Made by a program: the position numbers and the translations under genes
The notes under the pieces: generated by a model
What the model was told of the DNA's origin: nothing
What the model saw: the letters and a program-made list of their open reading frames with translations, nothing else
Databases searched by the model: none
From: Apostichopus japonicus
Taxonomy: Eukaryota > Echinodermata > Holothuroidea > Aspidochirotida > Stichopodidae
NCBI RefSeq assembly: GCF_037975245.1
Contig: NC_092578.1
Location: 17,491,821 to 17,555,820 of the forward strand
Direction: 5' to 3'
DNA length: 64,000 nt
Part shown: positions 11,973 to 25,500 of the stretch, one piece after another
How positions within the stretch are numbered: position 1 is the stretch's first letter
How the letters are laid out: every line of letters starts with the position of its first letter

Positions 11973-14900
11973 TGTAACTTCTTTTCGCTTTCCTTCGTTT
12001 GTGGTTTATTCTTCTTCTATTTTCAAGCGAACAATATTGTTTTCCTTTGATTTCCTTTTTATATTAGGACTTCTAAAATCAAATCAATTAAAGAATCCCT
12101 TTCGTGTCAAACACTCTTTCTTTCTTTCTTTCTCCTATACGTAATTATATCACCAATCTCGTCCTCTACAAAAAGCTCAATCCACCCTTTGTTTACCTCC
12201 AGTTTTTTGCTTTTGTCCCGACGACGATAAAAACAAAAAAGGCAACAAAGCGAAACGAAGGTATACCCACTTCAAAAACTGATGCTAACTTTTGATTCGG
12301 ACTTCAGATTTCTTCCAACTCCCCGTCAAGATTACGTTTTAGTACATAGCAACGCTTATCAAATTCGACAGCTCTTTCTATGAACGCGAACAATACAAAT
12401 GCGACCTCGAAGACAAAATGATATTATTGTCACCCTCTTTATACTGCTATCAACTTCAATTGACTACCGTAAATGCTTCCTGTCATTAAATCGACGTCAG
12501 CGGGTACATATAACGGCCTACCTATAGCAGGCTACAACATCCGATCGCTTCAAAACTTTCGGGTTAGATAGGCCTATTATAGAGGAAGTTGAAAACCACG
12601 TGTGTGGTGATCTTTTTGTTGTAATTTGGTTTGGTTTTGTATCAGTATATCAATATATATATATATATGTATGTTTATATACGCACATATACCACTGCAT
12701 TCAAGGTTGTTTTGTCAAGTTGCCCACACACATCGTTTGAAGATGCTACAAAGTTCCTTGATCCATGCATGAATTAACCGATCCGTTAATTAATTAGTTG
12801 TTTATTTTAATTCCTCCTTCCCCATGTATCGACAAAGCAACGTTACAACATCCTGGAGATATTTCTTAGCAACAAAGTGCAAAAACAAATATCACTCCAA
12901 CTTGAAGAATTTTTTTTTCTTCAAAAATGATGAATGCTTAGGAAGCATTGAAGAAAATATTCATCCAGAGAGTAACACACAGAAAAATGAACACTTGCAG
13001 AAAATAATGTAGGCAATAACTCCCATTTGGTAAAGGCTTTTCGCTTTTTTCACTCTCTCAATCTCTCTTTCCCCTCTTTGTTTTGTTTATCGTGAAGAAT
13101 AGACCGGATTGCTTCTCAAACTTGGAACGTCAAAATAAAAAAAAATCGAATTACTTCCATGAAAGTCGAGCCGCCCCCGTAGATGTGGGCTTCTGTAACC
13201 TAAGTTAAGTATAACACTATACACGTGAAATGAAAGTTTTTCCTGTATAGCTTACGATACATCCACGTTTTATAGATATACATATAGATATGTAAATGTA
13301 TATGTATTCTATCAATATTATTATGACAAAGGGTTGTAATATTGTCGTGCGACTCTTCTTCAAACGTCTCGACTTGGATTCCGTTACACACTGTTTGTAT
13401 GGTTACGCACGGCTGATATCTAAACGTTGTTTCCAATCAGCCAAAAATCCGCGTATGTCCTGTGCAGGGGACGCTTTGTTGCAAATGTTAGTGATTATGG
13501 CGCTTAACACAGACAGTACATTATAACTAGAGCATGGATATATATATTGCTCTTTTTCAATGCTAAGGGATTTATTAGCCTACCTTTCTAAATGTCCGGT
13601 TAGGCTCTCTGTACCATACATACCACAAACAGGTAGCCTACACCTAAGCAGTATTGTAACTATTATATTATACTTCAGGCAGCGTTGGTTAAAGATATGC
13701 CATTTGCGGTATAGATCTTGTTATAAGATACTGTTTAACAGGTTGCACATACACAATATAGATTTCAAATGAGATACACCATTCGACCGGAATTAACTTG
13801 GTTCAATTTAAGACCACAAAGTCACCAGAAAATCGGGTAAAACATGTATCACAGTTTTGATACTTTCGCTGTGCCTTATAGTGTGTAAGGCATTTTTGTC
13901 GATAAAAATGTTTTACGAAATAAAACGAAAAATATGTAGAAATAAGACACTATAAATCGCTGCACTTTCCGATGTAAGCTTCGAAGCCTTCTTCTGGTGT
14001 CAGTATATAGTTTAATATATGAGAAAGGAGTACCTTGTTTTTAGATGGTTGATCGGTAAATCCTCAGAAATACCTAATATTAGCATATTACCTTATCCCG
14101 ACACTTTGCGTACTGTAATATGAACGTCACACCGCGAAAAAAATCTGTCATTATACGTCATACGGTAAATGTCGCATGCTTGTAGTAACGTCCTTATATA
14201 TAAAGGCTCCCAGCGATATTTCACCAAGTTAAAACTTCGCCGAAACTTGCGCGAATCGGTCGTGTGCGAAACTCAGTGTGACATCCAAGCTGACAGTAAC
14301 TTGATACAACAGAAATATTTGTATAATATCTTGGTTTGGTATTACTATACAAATGACTTGATTAAATACCAAAGACACACATCCATTTCATTGCTTAGAC
14401 TTTTTTGTTGTCTCTCTTCCTAACTCGACTCAGACCTCACCAAATAACATAAATATATATATATATATATATGTATATATAGATATATATGTATATGTAT
14501 ATATATTTACACACTAAACACGACCATCTGAAGCAAATCTCTAGGATTAATTCTCAAAGCTGTTGGCTGATTGGGTGCCGTTTACTGCGCAAGTCTGCAT
14601 AACGCTGTCAAGTTCATCTATAACGATATAATCCTGTATACCTCCTCATCGATAATATTATACTCCATCTCAATGGCAACATCAGTCAAGTTTCGCTGTT
14701 TGGTTCGCTTTTATCTTCTTCTTCTTCGTCTGCTTTTAGTCACTTCCGGTATATCACCGAGCAACGCAGTGTTCCATGAAGGGTCATGAATGAATTGAAG
14801 TTAGCTGTACGATTCAGTCATGTGGTTGATTATTTCATATTCATTATCATATTTCATTATTTTGCTTATTCTTAATGAGTGAAAATGAATATGAATGTGC

Positions 14901-15825
14901 TAATACAAGGCATTGCGTTGTCTTATTTATTATTCTGTGACGTAATTACTGATTATCAGTGACGTCATAATGACCAAGCAGCTTACCTTACTTTTTTCAT
15001 GCTATTTTATTTTAAGTTCATGAACAGTGTTACCGTATAACTTGATAGGGTAACCCCGAGGTAAAGATAGAGGGGGTAGGGGAGGAGGAGGGGGAGGGAG
15101 GGGTGTAGGATTGCAATTGGACCTAAGCAGATACCTTCCTTCGAATTAAAGTAATTCCGACAAAGCGTATACCGACTTTCCCGAAGGCATTTCTCGTTAT
15201 GTTAGGACCTTGTACAAATACATTGAACTACAAATATATAATATTTTGGGTTTAATTTCTGATTTAATATTTCCTGCGCTTGTGGTAGCAGAGAACCAAG
15301 TTAAAGCCCTTTGACTTCCGGTTCACGAAAATGTGACTTTACAAAATTACAATAAGCTGCTTTATGACACACCAGATACATATAATTGCATGCTACCACG
15401 AACTCTCAAATCTCTTATGAAAAAGCTTAATTTTTTTTTTATTTGCACTCTGTCTCTTTTTGTCCACATATGATATCTCATATATATGATAATAAAACCC
15501 AACAAAAAACAATAATAACAGAAATATCTGTTGATATAAGTAGTAATATATTGGCTTGAATAACTCCGGTCCTCACCGAATGGTGTTATTCTATAACCAA
15601 AGAGAAAATGTCATTGTACTTTTTTTACAAACTTAACCTCAGAGTTAAGGTGTTTTTATCATTTCATCAGATTTTGGGGTTTAAAGGTTTTGATGCCGAT
15701 AGTCGGTCATGAGAGATGGTATCAATGGATAGACATTTGCTGTAGTTACATCAGACAATGTTGCTATTATCTCCGTTGTTATTATCCGCCGAGAGAAGGT
15801 TTATGAACCGCAGAAAGTAATTCAG
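11973..15825. other. Upstream region of the bHLH exon; no other gene seen
   Basis: 11973-12600 should hold the 5'UTR and promoter of the scleraxis-like gene; no TATA box stands out. TGACGTCA lies at 14960-14967 near a TGACGTAA half-site. A G-rich block is at 15070-15105. Confidence 0.5.
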
Positions 15826-16115
15826 TACTATGAGTATGTTGTAGTACTATAAAGTAATATGGGTATGTTGTAGTACTATATTGTACTATGAGTATATTGT
15901 AGTACTATTTAGTACTATACCCAGGGTATGTTGTAGTACTATATTGTTCTATGCGTATGTTGTAGTACTATATAATACTATGAGTATGTTGCAGTACTAT
16001 ATCCGACTATGCGTATGTTGTAGTAAGATTTAGTACTATGAGTATGTTGTAGTACTATTTAGTACTATGAGTTTGTTGTAGCACTATTTAGTATGCTATG
16101 AGTTTGTTGTAGTAG
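15826..16115 (+). repeat. Minisatellite of about 30 bp, GTATGTTGTAGTACTAT family
   Basis: About ten diverged units of the form AGTACTATGAGTATGTTGTA. Each unit contains the palindrome AGTACT. Confidence 0.85.
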
Positions 16116-16284
16116 TGTGTATTTCTTGTTTTTGAACATAATACTGCGATTAATCACTTTGAGACAGTTTTAGAGGCGGCGTGTATCTATACCATATACC
16201 TACAACGCAAAAAAAAAAGAGGGCGAGGGGTGGGTGGGGATTGAGGGATTAATAATCTTCCATCTGTTACTATTATTATTATAA

Positions 16285-16288
<4 letters not shown>

Positions 16289-16340
<52 letters not shown>
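16289..16340. repeat. (AT)n microsatellite
   Basis: About 50 bp of AT after a short TTATTATTATAATAA segment. Confidence 0.93.
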
Positions 16341-17470
16341 CCCTCTTTGACGGTAAGCGCACAGGGTGTTCCGCTAATTTTACAATGAGTTATTGAATCC
16401 GTCGATAGGTCTGTCGCCCGTTAATTTTGTAGAAGATACTGTATTCACCTGTCTGTTTGGGTTGATTCACCAATCGCTTCCGGTGACTCTCTCAACGGGA
16501 AACAGTTCGCTAGAGATATTTCTTAAGATTTATGTTTGGGCTATTGAGCTCCCTTGGGCCTCACCAAAGCAAAAAAAATCGATGACGGCCAAGAGAAAAA
16601 AAGATCGGTAGACTTACATGTTTTAATTCGTTGATAGAATTCAATTAAACGGTTTCTGAAGAACTCATTCAGGGACGACAAAAGGAAGAATAAAAGAAGG
16701 AGAAAAAATTACGAAATTATTCTTGGATAATATCGAATATGATTAAGGTTTTATTGTTTTTTGGTTTTGTTATAGTATACTGTTTTTTTTTTCGCTGATC
16801 TTTGCGTCATTATTACTTAGCAGTAGCATTTCCACACATCAAAAGACGAAACCGTACTTATTTTGTTTAAAGTTTTTGTTGATACTTTCTCTAGGACTTT
16901 ACCAAACTCCATCTTGTCCTCATCCAGCAAACATAAGGTTGGAGGGGGGGGGGGATGGGGTCTAGAAACGTAAGCGGTTTGCGAAAAACCTCTTAAGTGC
17001 CCCTATTTCCTAATAAAAGAAATGAAATGTAGTAAAGCAAATTACACAAAAATTAAAAGAAACAAAAATAATACAACTAACAATTAGTGCCCTCTGCCGG
17101 TTGAATATATATACATTGAAATATTAAAATTTGTGGTACGGATTTTGTACTGTGAGACCAAAGTTTAATTTGTGTTATTTTCCCCTCACTTCAAATAATT
17201 GTCACATGTCCTACTGCCATCCAAATTTTGTTCCAACTCCGCCCCCCCCCTCCCAACACCACCCACCCAGGATTGAGCACTCTCAGGTCAATCAATTTTT
17301 CTACATAGAGCCGTCGAGAACCTCATACCCCACTCCCAGGATGGTTTCAACCAGCAAAAATACACTGCAGCTTGTCTTATATAATTTATTTTACAGGAAA
17401 GCATAAAAACCACGGTAAGTTAATATCTCCCTGGATCAAAATGCCAGTTCATTATAATAATATATTCATA
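16341..17470. other. No gene seen
   Basis: Has a G-run at about 16943 and a C-rich block at 17240-17270. The short open frames have no recognisable domains. Confidence 0.55.
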
Positions 17471-18126
17471 GGGTAGTTGCACAATTAAATATTTTCATGC
17501 CCAGATAGAATATGTAATATATTGGACTAGATTTTACATGACGTCAAATTCCATGTCTTTTTCTTTTAATTTTTTTTTCAAACAAAGAGAGAAACCCATC
17601 CATATCTGTACTTTATAACCTGTTAATTCCATCAAAATAGTCAGTGAAATCTCGTATTTAGAGAAACCATAAATATGATTGCGTCATTTCCGGCTATATG
17701 TATGTATGTATATTAGATCCTCCTGCAAGCAGGAACTCGCTTAGAAGCCTCATTGGCTTATCAAAGCCGCAGGCTGACCGAAGTCAGTCTCTTAGATTTA
17801 GGGCAATTTGCACAAATTAAATATTTTCATGCCAGATAAAATATGTAATATATTGGACTTTTTTTTATATGACGTCAAATTCAATATCATTTATTCTTTT
17901 AATATTTTTTCAAACAAAGAGAGAAACCCATCCATATCTATACTTTATAACCTGTTAATCACATCAAAATAATCAGTGAACTGTCGTATTTAGAAAAACC
18001 ATAAATATGATTGCGTCATTTCCGGCTATATGTATGTTTGTATGTATTTTAGATCCTCCTGCAAGCAGGAACTCGCGAAGAAGCCATCATTGGCTTATCA
18101 AAGCCGCAAGCTGACCGAAGTCTGTC
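17471..18126. repeat. Tandem duplication of about 330 bp, including a truncated SINE family 1 tail
   Basis: Unit 1 (17471-17800) and unit 2 (17801-18126) share order and sequence throughout: TTAAATATTTTCATGCC, TGACGTCAAATTC, ACAAAGAGAGAAACCCATCC, GCGTCATTTCCGGCTATATG, and the SINE end AGATCCTCCTGCAAGCAGGA. Only unit 2 runs on into the full SINE (copy a). The duplication therefore included the SINE 3' part. Confidence 0.85.
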
Positions 18127-18276
18127 TTTGGAGATTAATTTTTTAACGTCCATGATTATGAATTGTCAATTGGCAGCAACTCTGTAACTGGACGACATAC
18201 ATTAATCTGGGAGTGACTCGAACCGGGGACCTTATGATTGAAAGGCACCGGCGTTTACCACTGAGCTAACACTCCC
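18028..18276 (-). mobile_element. tRNA-derived SINE, family 1, copy a
   Basis: Read on the minus strand, 18276-18209 is a tRNA-like head: GGGAGTG at the 5' end pairs with CACTCCC at the 3' end, the A box is TAGCTCAGTGG and the B box GGTTCGAGTC. A body of about 155 bp follows and it ends in a TACA/TACATA tail. The same sequence order occurs at 46104-46580. The T-stem does not pair properly, so this is a SINE promoter and not a working tRNA gene. Confidence 0.8.
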
Positions 18277-18394
18277 TATGTAGTAGCAGCAGGTTAAGTG
18301 TCCATGGAAACCAGGTTTAGCTTTTAAATATCTTTCCTTTTATTGATCGATACAACATGAAACCCATCTGAATGTTACTAAAGGCGAATCCAGG

Positions 18395-18692
18395 AAGGGT
18401 GGGGGGGGGGGGTCCATGGGGCCGAGTCCCCTTATCATTGGCCAGTAAAAGTGAGGCTTCGCAATCAGGAGGTTCCGGGTTCGATATCCGGCTGGGTCAA
18501 AAATGGTGGGTTTTTCCTCCAAGGGTAAACTACGTTTTTTTCCCATCTGAAATGACATTCTAAGTTGAAAAGATCCCAAATTTGAGTTAACATGTTTAAT
18601 TGGAAGCCACCCGACGTGTAAGTTGTAATCCATAAGCACTTGCGGGCTTCTCCCACATTTGTGGTCTCTTAAGCGTCGTGAAAATAACTTTA

Positions 18693-18728
<36 letters not shown>

Positions 18729-18750
18729 GGTTATTATTATTATTATATTA
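18395..18750 (+). mobile_element. Second SINE-like element with (ATT)n tail
   Basis: A tRNA-like B-box arm, CCGG-GTTCGATAT-CCGG, at 18475-18491 with a paired stem. A body of about 200 bp follows (GGGTTTTTCCTCCAAGGG, CACTTGCGGGCTTCTCCCAC, GTCGTGAAAATAAC) and it ends in (ATT)n at 18691-18746. The A box is degenerate (GGCCAGTAAAAG). Single copy in this window, so the element boundaries are approximate. Confidence 0.6.
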
Positions 18751-20283
18751 AAAGCAGATTTCAATTCTCAGCACAGGGTGCTATATCTAGATGATCTATC
18801 TATCAGATATTGGTCACCACTGGCTAACATCCCCCCCCCTCCACCAAATTAATTATCCACACTGAGGTACTTAATTCTCTGTTTTAATAATATACTGGGA
18901 ATAATATACAGGAACATAAACACATCTAGCCAATTATTTATGACAACTTCTGTAATACTACTACTGCTGCAGTATGGTGTTCCGCAAAGAGATTTTAAAA
19001 AAGTCGTCCAGTTTCTTATGTCGAAAAGTCGCCAAACGGTTCTTGAAATTTAATTACCTGTATTTAGAAGTGTTACTTCTTGGCGTTAGCTGCACCTGTA
19101 AGCTATAAGAATTATGTGTATTACATTATACATTCATACTATATAAATTGTATATGTATTTGGCCTGTCGTATACAGGTGTCCATCTCATCAGCACACCT
19201 TCCATATCATAAAGACGCTACAAGGTTACCGAAATGTTTATGAAATTAATGTAGTCAACAGACAGTATATAACTTCCTCCCGTGCTGTAATTTTGGCTGG
19301 ATACAAGTAGTACGGGCCATCTTTCTAGTAATTTAAGGTCGCACATGATAATTATATGAAAGACTTACCTTTTGGTATACTTCAGAAGGAAAAAAAAAGT
19401 AAAGGTAGGTAGTACTTTCTTCGAGACAAGAACTTGTAACAGCTTGTAAGCTAATATGAGTTTTTTTCTTTTAAAGATCGGACTCTTATAGAAATAGACG
19501 TGTATTATAGACTACGTGAGTGTTGGAAACGTTTTTTAGCTTGCCCTCGTAAAATGTAATTTTCAGTCCCAATTCAAATTTTAATTTCTCACAAGTACAC
19601 ATAAAATCGTTTACAGGTGTATGATACACACAATAACGATATATACATATGATGGAAACTATGATAAACAAAGGTTGTTTATCAAGGGAGTGACCACCTA
19701 CCCCAACCCCAACCCCAACCCCCCCCCCCAAGGAAAAAATAAAGATATGATACCGGAAAAACGTAGAGAAATAAAACAACGTCTAACAGTTTCTGATTAA
19801 ACAGTAGTGTCCATAACTATACTTAAAATATGCATATTCATGCTCATGCATATTTATGCTCATGCATATTCATGCTTCATGCATTCATGCATATTCATGC
19901 TTCATGCATATTCATGATGCGTTTTGCATTCGGTCATACTTTTGGGGGTCACTCTGACGAAACCCTCTGAATGTTGGCACATACTACCTGGCGAGAGTTA
20001 CGATATGTAAAAAAAATAAAGCCGCTCAGACTTGGCAAATTATCAAACTTTTAATGCATTGCAGAGCCATTATATGCCACAAAATGATACATTTTATTTT
20101 GTCATTTTTTTTCTCATTTAGAAACCTTGGATGTTTTTTTTTTCCAAGTTCTCATCAATCGTGAAGGACGTCATGTGTCTCACTTATTCACCCCAGCAAA
20201 ATATCACCCAGAAAATGTAGTGAAACTTGGGTTGGTGCCAGTTATACCCAAGTGGCTCCGCACTTGCGACTGTAATGACGTCA
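18751..20283. other. No gene seen
   Basis: C-runs near 18831 and 19717, with a CCAACCC repeat beside the latter, plus the ATGCAT repeat. TGACGTCA at 20276-20283 directly abuts the pyrimidine-rich array. Confidence 0.55.
19831..19920 (+). repeat. ATGCATATTCATGCTC tandem repeat
   Basis: Five to six units of 14-18 bp, all built on ATGCAT and CATGCATATTCATG. Highly palindromic. Confidence 0.85.
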
Positions 20284-21262
20284 TTTCCTGTCCGTTGACC
20301 CATTATTGTCCCTGTTATCATGCCCGTTCCTGTTCTGACTGTCCTACTGTTATTTTTCTCTGTTTATTGTCCCATTCTGTCATGTTCTGTTTTAATATGT
20401 CCACTCCTGTCCTTACCCGAGTCCTGCCCCGCACCTCATCCTCTCATATATTGTTTCATCCTCCCCCAGTCCTATCCTGATGTCCTTTGTGTCCTTATCT
20501 CATCCGTCATTGTCTTGTCTCACCTGTCCAGTCTTTTCCTGACTGTCCTATCCTTTATTGTCCACTCCTGTCCTTACCCTAGTCCTGCCCTTCATTGTCT
20601 CATCCTCTCATATATTGTTTCATCACGCCCAGTCCTATCCTGATGTCCTTTGTGTCCTTGTCTCATCCGTCATTGTCCCTGTTATCATGCCCGTTCCTGT
20701 TCTGACTGTCCTACTGTTATTTTTCTCTGTTTATTGTCCCATTCTGTCATGTTCTGTTTTAATATGTCCACTCCTGTCCTTACCCGAGTCCTGCCCCGCA
20801 CCTCATCCTCTCATATATTGTTTCATCCTCCCCCAGTCCTATCCTGATGTCCTTTGTGTCCTTATCTCATCCGTCATTGTCTTGTCTCACCTGTCCAGTC
20901 TTTTCCTGACTGTCCTATCTTTATTGTCCAATCCTGTCCTTACCCTAGTCCTGCCTTTCATTGTCTCATCCTCTCATATATTGTTTCATCCTCCCCAGTC
21001 TTATCCTGACTGTCCTTTGTGTCCTTGTCTCGTCCGTCACTGTCTTGTCTCACCTGTCCAGTCTTTTCCTGACTGTCCTATCCTTTATTGTCCAATCCTG
21101 TCCTTACCCTAGTCCTGCCCTTCATTGTCTCATCCTCTCATATATTGTTTCATCCTCCCCAGTCTTATCCTGACTGTCCTTTGTGTCCTTGTCTCGTCCG
21201 TCACTGTCATGTCTCACCTGTCCAGTCTTTTCCTGACTGTCCTATCATTTATTGTCCCATTC
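20284..21262 (+). repeat. Pyrimidine-rich higher-order tandem repeat (monomer about 160-165 bp)
   Basis: Built from TCCTGTCC-type words. The anchor GTCCTTACCC recurs near 20410, 20571, 20777, 20937 and 21103. A longer segment (GTTATCATGCCCGTTCCTGT through TTTTAATATGTCC) occurs at about 20308 and 20680, giving a 370-bp higher-order unit. Strand asymmetry is strong: nearly all pyrimidine-rich on the plus strand. The open frames (up to 184 codons) follow the repeat and are not thought to be genes. Confidence 0.85.
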
Positions 21263-24200
21263 TGTCCTTTCACCATCTTGAACCAAGATGGCGAAATTCG
21301 TCACCTTCACCGTCTCCTTTTCTTTCTTTCTTATTTGCTTTTCATTTTTTTTTTCTCTTTTAATTTGTACTTTTTTTCATCTCAGCAGATATTTGGCCTG
21401 AACGGGTAATGAAAATAACAAATTAAGCCCCGATTCTTGAATGCTAACTAGCCTATATAAGCATAACTCGTACATCTGCTATAAATTAACGTACTAGAAT
21501 CATATATAGTGAATGATGCTATGTGTTGTTGTTGGTTGTGCAATACAAATGGCTTTTATGGCTTTGGCTTTGTTTTACTGTCTGTTGTGACACTGATTCA
21601 AAAAAACTCAAGATATAGTCTTTGTTCTCATATTTATTTAATTGACAAGAGACGTTATACGACTTCAGCTGCTTTAAAGGGAAATCTTAATTTATGTATT
21701 GATATGTATACCTATATAGTTTAACTTCAAAACGATGTTACTTGTCAGACGACAGCAAAAGCCATTATGATTGGTCTTTGTGTCTCATGTTAGTTCATAA
21801 AGCAGATCACATGAATTGGCTTCAAGTGGAGTGATCTCCACTTGGAAATCTTCAAAACATATCCGCCAACGTTTCCTGGGTTCGTATGAATAGCTCGTTA
21901 TGTCTTTTGCACTTTTTTAAGCGGGCAGTAGCCTTGACTAAAAGATACTTATTTGCCAGTTTCTTGTGTATAGCTATGGCATGCACTGCAGTTATACTTG
22001 TATTGACATAACCTAAGCTAGGCTTAAGTGGGCGAGGATATAACTATGCGGTAGGTCGGTTAACAAGCAAACAAGGGAACACAAAGAAATATATAGTTGA
22101 TGAAGGTCGTTTTGATAGAACGACAATATTAAAAAATAACATTTACATGAGCTATCATGTTGAAAAGATTCTCTAGGGATACAAGGGGATGACAGGTGCA
22201 ACCCCGTGGTATAGTTTAGGTTAGGCTGGTTATGCTAATAAAAGAAAAGATCAAGTTGTTAGTGGGGTTAATTTTTCTTCCGAAAATTAGAATTATATAT
22301 TCCTACAGTTTAGTGAAAACTATTGCTCTATATCATAAGAAGGCGTATACAGGTTTATTGAAGATAAACAACTTTTAAATTCAAGTTGTGTTGAAGAGAA
22401 AACGTTCACATGGTTACGCATTGATTTTTCTTTTCTTCTCGAAAATTGATACGGCTTTCGTTCTTTTCAGGAGATTAAACACAATTAGCTAACACTGATT
22501 ACGCTCCAAATGCGCAAGGAATGAGTGACTCTTCGGCCCCTCGTGTGCAATGAAGTGTTAAGAAAGATTCCCACTTTTTAAGTTTTAGATATGTTTATAA
22601 ATGTGCAAACAGAGAAACAGCATGCTAGAAGTGACGTAAGAAGCATACCAAAATTGATGCGCAGCGAAATACCGATGGGATCTGTGGTTTTCACCAGTAG
22701 AACTTTTAGTTTTGTAGTTGATACATTAGGCCAAGATAGGATATTGACAATTTCGAATATTTTATTATGTGTCCAAACATCTGCTTTAAAATTTCTAAAC
22801 TGTACAAATTTGACTGTTTTATCGAAAGTTTGACTTTTCCACGTCAAAATTTGGGCTTTTTTGTCGAAATTTCGCTGAGTGATGTACAAAAACCCAAAAC
22901 GGACTATAGCATGACTTAAAGCATTTTCCCTGGCATAACTATGTCACGGTGACATATCAAACAATAAAGAAAAGGCGCAAACAGTCTGAAAATTTCCGGT
23001 TTGGAATTTCCCACATGTAATGATTATTGTAACAGGAAAACGTTTGCGGGAGACATTGTTTTGATAATAAGATATTAATAGAATAAATAATTCATTCATT
23101 AATTTATTAGCTTTTAGTAAGTTTTTTTTATACCCCATGTGCCCCATAGGCCATGAAAGAGTGTTTTAATCCTTCCCCGAGTGAATGTAGAACCCCCCCC
23201 CCTCCCCGACGGTCTTGGGATGAATTATGTATACGCCTTGGGCTGACGACCAAAGGCTTTAATAAACAATATGAACATAAAGTGACAAATCACACTGGAC
23301 GTTGTCATATCGTTAAGGGCAGGTGGATAGACAGATCATGTAACAGTCAATACAAAATATGTATGAAACCGAATACAGTACATTGCACTTGTACTTGTAC
23401 TAGTTTCACGAAATGTTTGAAACTTACAGAAAAGAAGAAAATTCAAATCAGTTGTGGACACATTTTCGTAGACTTTCGATGCGACGCATACAAGGACAAT
23501 GACAAAGGCTACAAAATTGTAAAACTTCAATCGAGACATGACAGAACATATATTTAAGTTAGGCCAAGGCTGAAACATTCCAGACGGGTTTTTGGTTTGT
23601 CATCCCTCCCCCACACATCCCCACCCACCCCTCACTAGTATATCTGTCTCTTTCGCACCTTTCCCAACCTAAAAAAAAAACAGTTGAAGAAAAATGAACA
23701 CACAATTGTTTTTACAGATTACATATATTGTAAAAATGTTCATATCATGTCAAGTTTGAAAGAAAATCCTGGAACCTGCTCATACGTGTTAGAAATGACC
23801 CCACTTCTCAATACTTCTTGCCGTGACTTTTTTAACGCACGTTTTATATAATCCTGACTACCACGGTAAAGGCGAACTATGGAAGCTGTACAGATGTACG
23901 CAGGGCTGCGAATGATAGAGCGGTGTTTGAGACTGCGTGCGATGCATGGTTTTATTACTACCTGAAAACATAATCGACGATGCTAAGCCTCTACAAGTTA
24001 TGATTTTTCATTAAAAATCAGCACCAAAGTTTCACAAACGTGAAAACAAAAAATCCTTTAAAAAAATATGGGGAAGGGAGAAAAACAAAAAAATTGCCTA
24101 TCCACTAAATCAACAAATATGTATAATCCTGTAAATTGAAACCCTAAATCTATATAAACTTTTCAAAGTACAATACTCCGGTAAAATGATGGAATACTAA

Positions 24201-25219
24201 TCAAGTGTTAGGTAAAGCTCCAAAAGTAAGTATGTTGCAATCGTTCTGAACTTTTGATTACAATCACACACTTTAACCTTGTACACCGAGGATATGAAGT
24301 CTTTCAGCAAAAACAGTGGGCCAACTTCACCAGCTTTAACAATTGTCGTCCCTAAAAAAAAAAATTAAAAAACGTGACTAAATGAAATAATATTATTGTG
24401 TTTGTCAGCATTTTTTTCTCTCAACTATGCGTGATAAATCATTTCTCCATATTTCAAAGCAATCCGGCAGTCAATTTTAATGAGTAGTCAAACTTGTTTT
24501 CATTATCGCCATTTTGATTTTCTTCCCTTGGCTTTGTTGATAGAAATGTTCATTGTGAAATTTTCTCCTATTTGTCATAATGTTCCTGAATCACTTAAAA
24601 TACAGAAAAAAAAATACATTTTCCTTTGTAATATAATATAAAAGAAAAGCGAAACTTGTACCAGCAAATATTACAATATATAAAAAGGTTAACTGGCTAC
24701 AGGGAATGCAGGCACTTACTTTGGATACATAGCGATTCCTGTCATTCAATTATTTGCCCATGGAGGTTGCCATCAACCTACATGTGTATAAATTGATTAT
24801 TGTGTGACCTGTAGGTAAACAAATCCATTCTAATCCAGCTCTAGTCTACCCTCCTATTCCCCCCCCCCTCTAGCCCCACCCCTAAAACGATGTCCACCCA
24901 ATGACCCGAACCTCTAAAATAATATCCGTCTTAAAAATCGCTTTACAAAAAATTACAAACCAAATTGTACTCAATTATTTTCACAACCGATAATTTCTCA
25001 TACAATTATACTTGTGCGTGCAACGGCTCTTCATAGCATTTCATAGTATTTCAGAATTTTAATTTACATGTTTTGAGTGTCTTTAATTGTCAAGAATTTT
25101 TGGGGAAACGAATTCCAACAATCTCATGAAAATTAGAGACTTTGAGAGGTATTTATCTATTAAAAAAAAAAAAATGGCAGGTTGTGACACTATAGGTATA
25201 TAATGATATAGCTCAGTCT
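21263..25219. other. No confident gene
   Basis: The longest frame (23153-23557, plus, 134 codons) is cysteine-containing but has no recognisable domain order and a proline run from a C-tract. A C-run is at about 24860. Confidence 0.5.
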
Positions 25220-25500
25220 TACGAGAGAATGAATTTCAATCTTCCAGAAAAATGAGTTTCAATCTTCGAACGAATGAATTTCAATCATTGAGAAAATGAG
25301 TGTCAATCTTCGAGAGAATGAATTTCAATCGTTGAAAGAATGAATTTCAATCTTCGAGAGAAGTGAGTTCAGTCATCGAGAACAATAATGATATAATTCA
25401 CTCTTAAGAGAGAATGAGTTTCAATCATCGAACGAATGGATTTCAATCGAGAGAAATGAATTTCAATCTTCGAAGAATGAATTTTAATCGAATGAGTGAG
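25220..25500 (+). repeat. Minisatellite of about 22 bp, GAATGAATTTCAATCTTCGA family
   Basis: A dozen or so diverged units of GA(A)GAATGA(A/G)TTTCAATC(T/A)TCGA, interrupted by a short AACAATAATGATATAATTCA segment resembling the start of the array. Confidence 0.85.

Noticed and set aside
18209-18276. tRNA gene on the minus strand
   Set aside because: The acceptor ends pair, but the T-stem does not, and the sequence continues into a repeated SINE body. The same holds at 46104.
20127-21409. Overlapping plus-strand frames, up to 184 codons, hydrophobic and Ser/Leu/Cys-rich
   Set aside because: They follow the pyrimidine-rich tandem array in several frames, with no splice or domain support.
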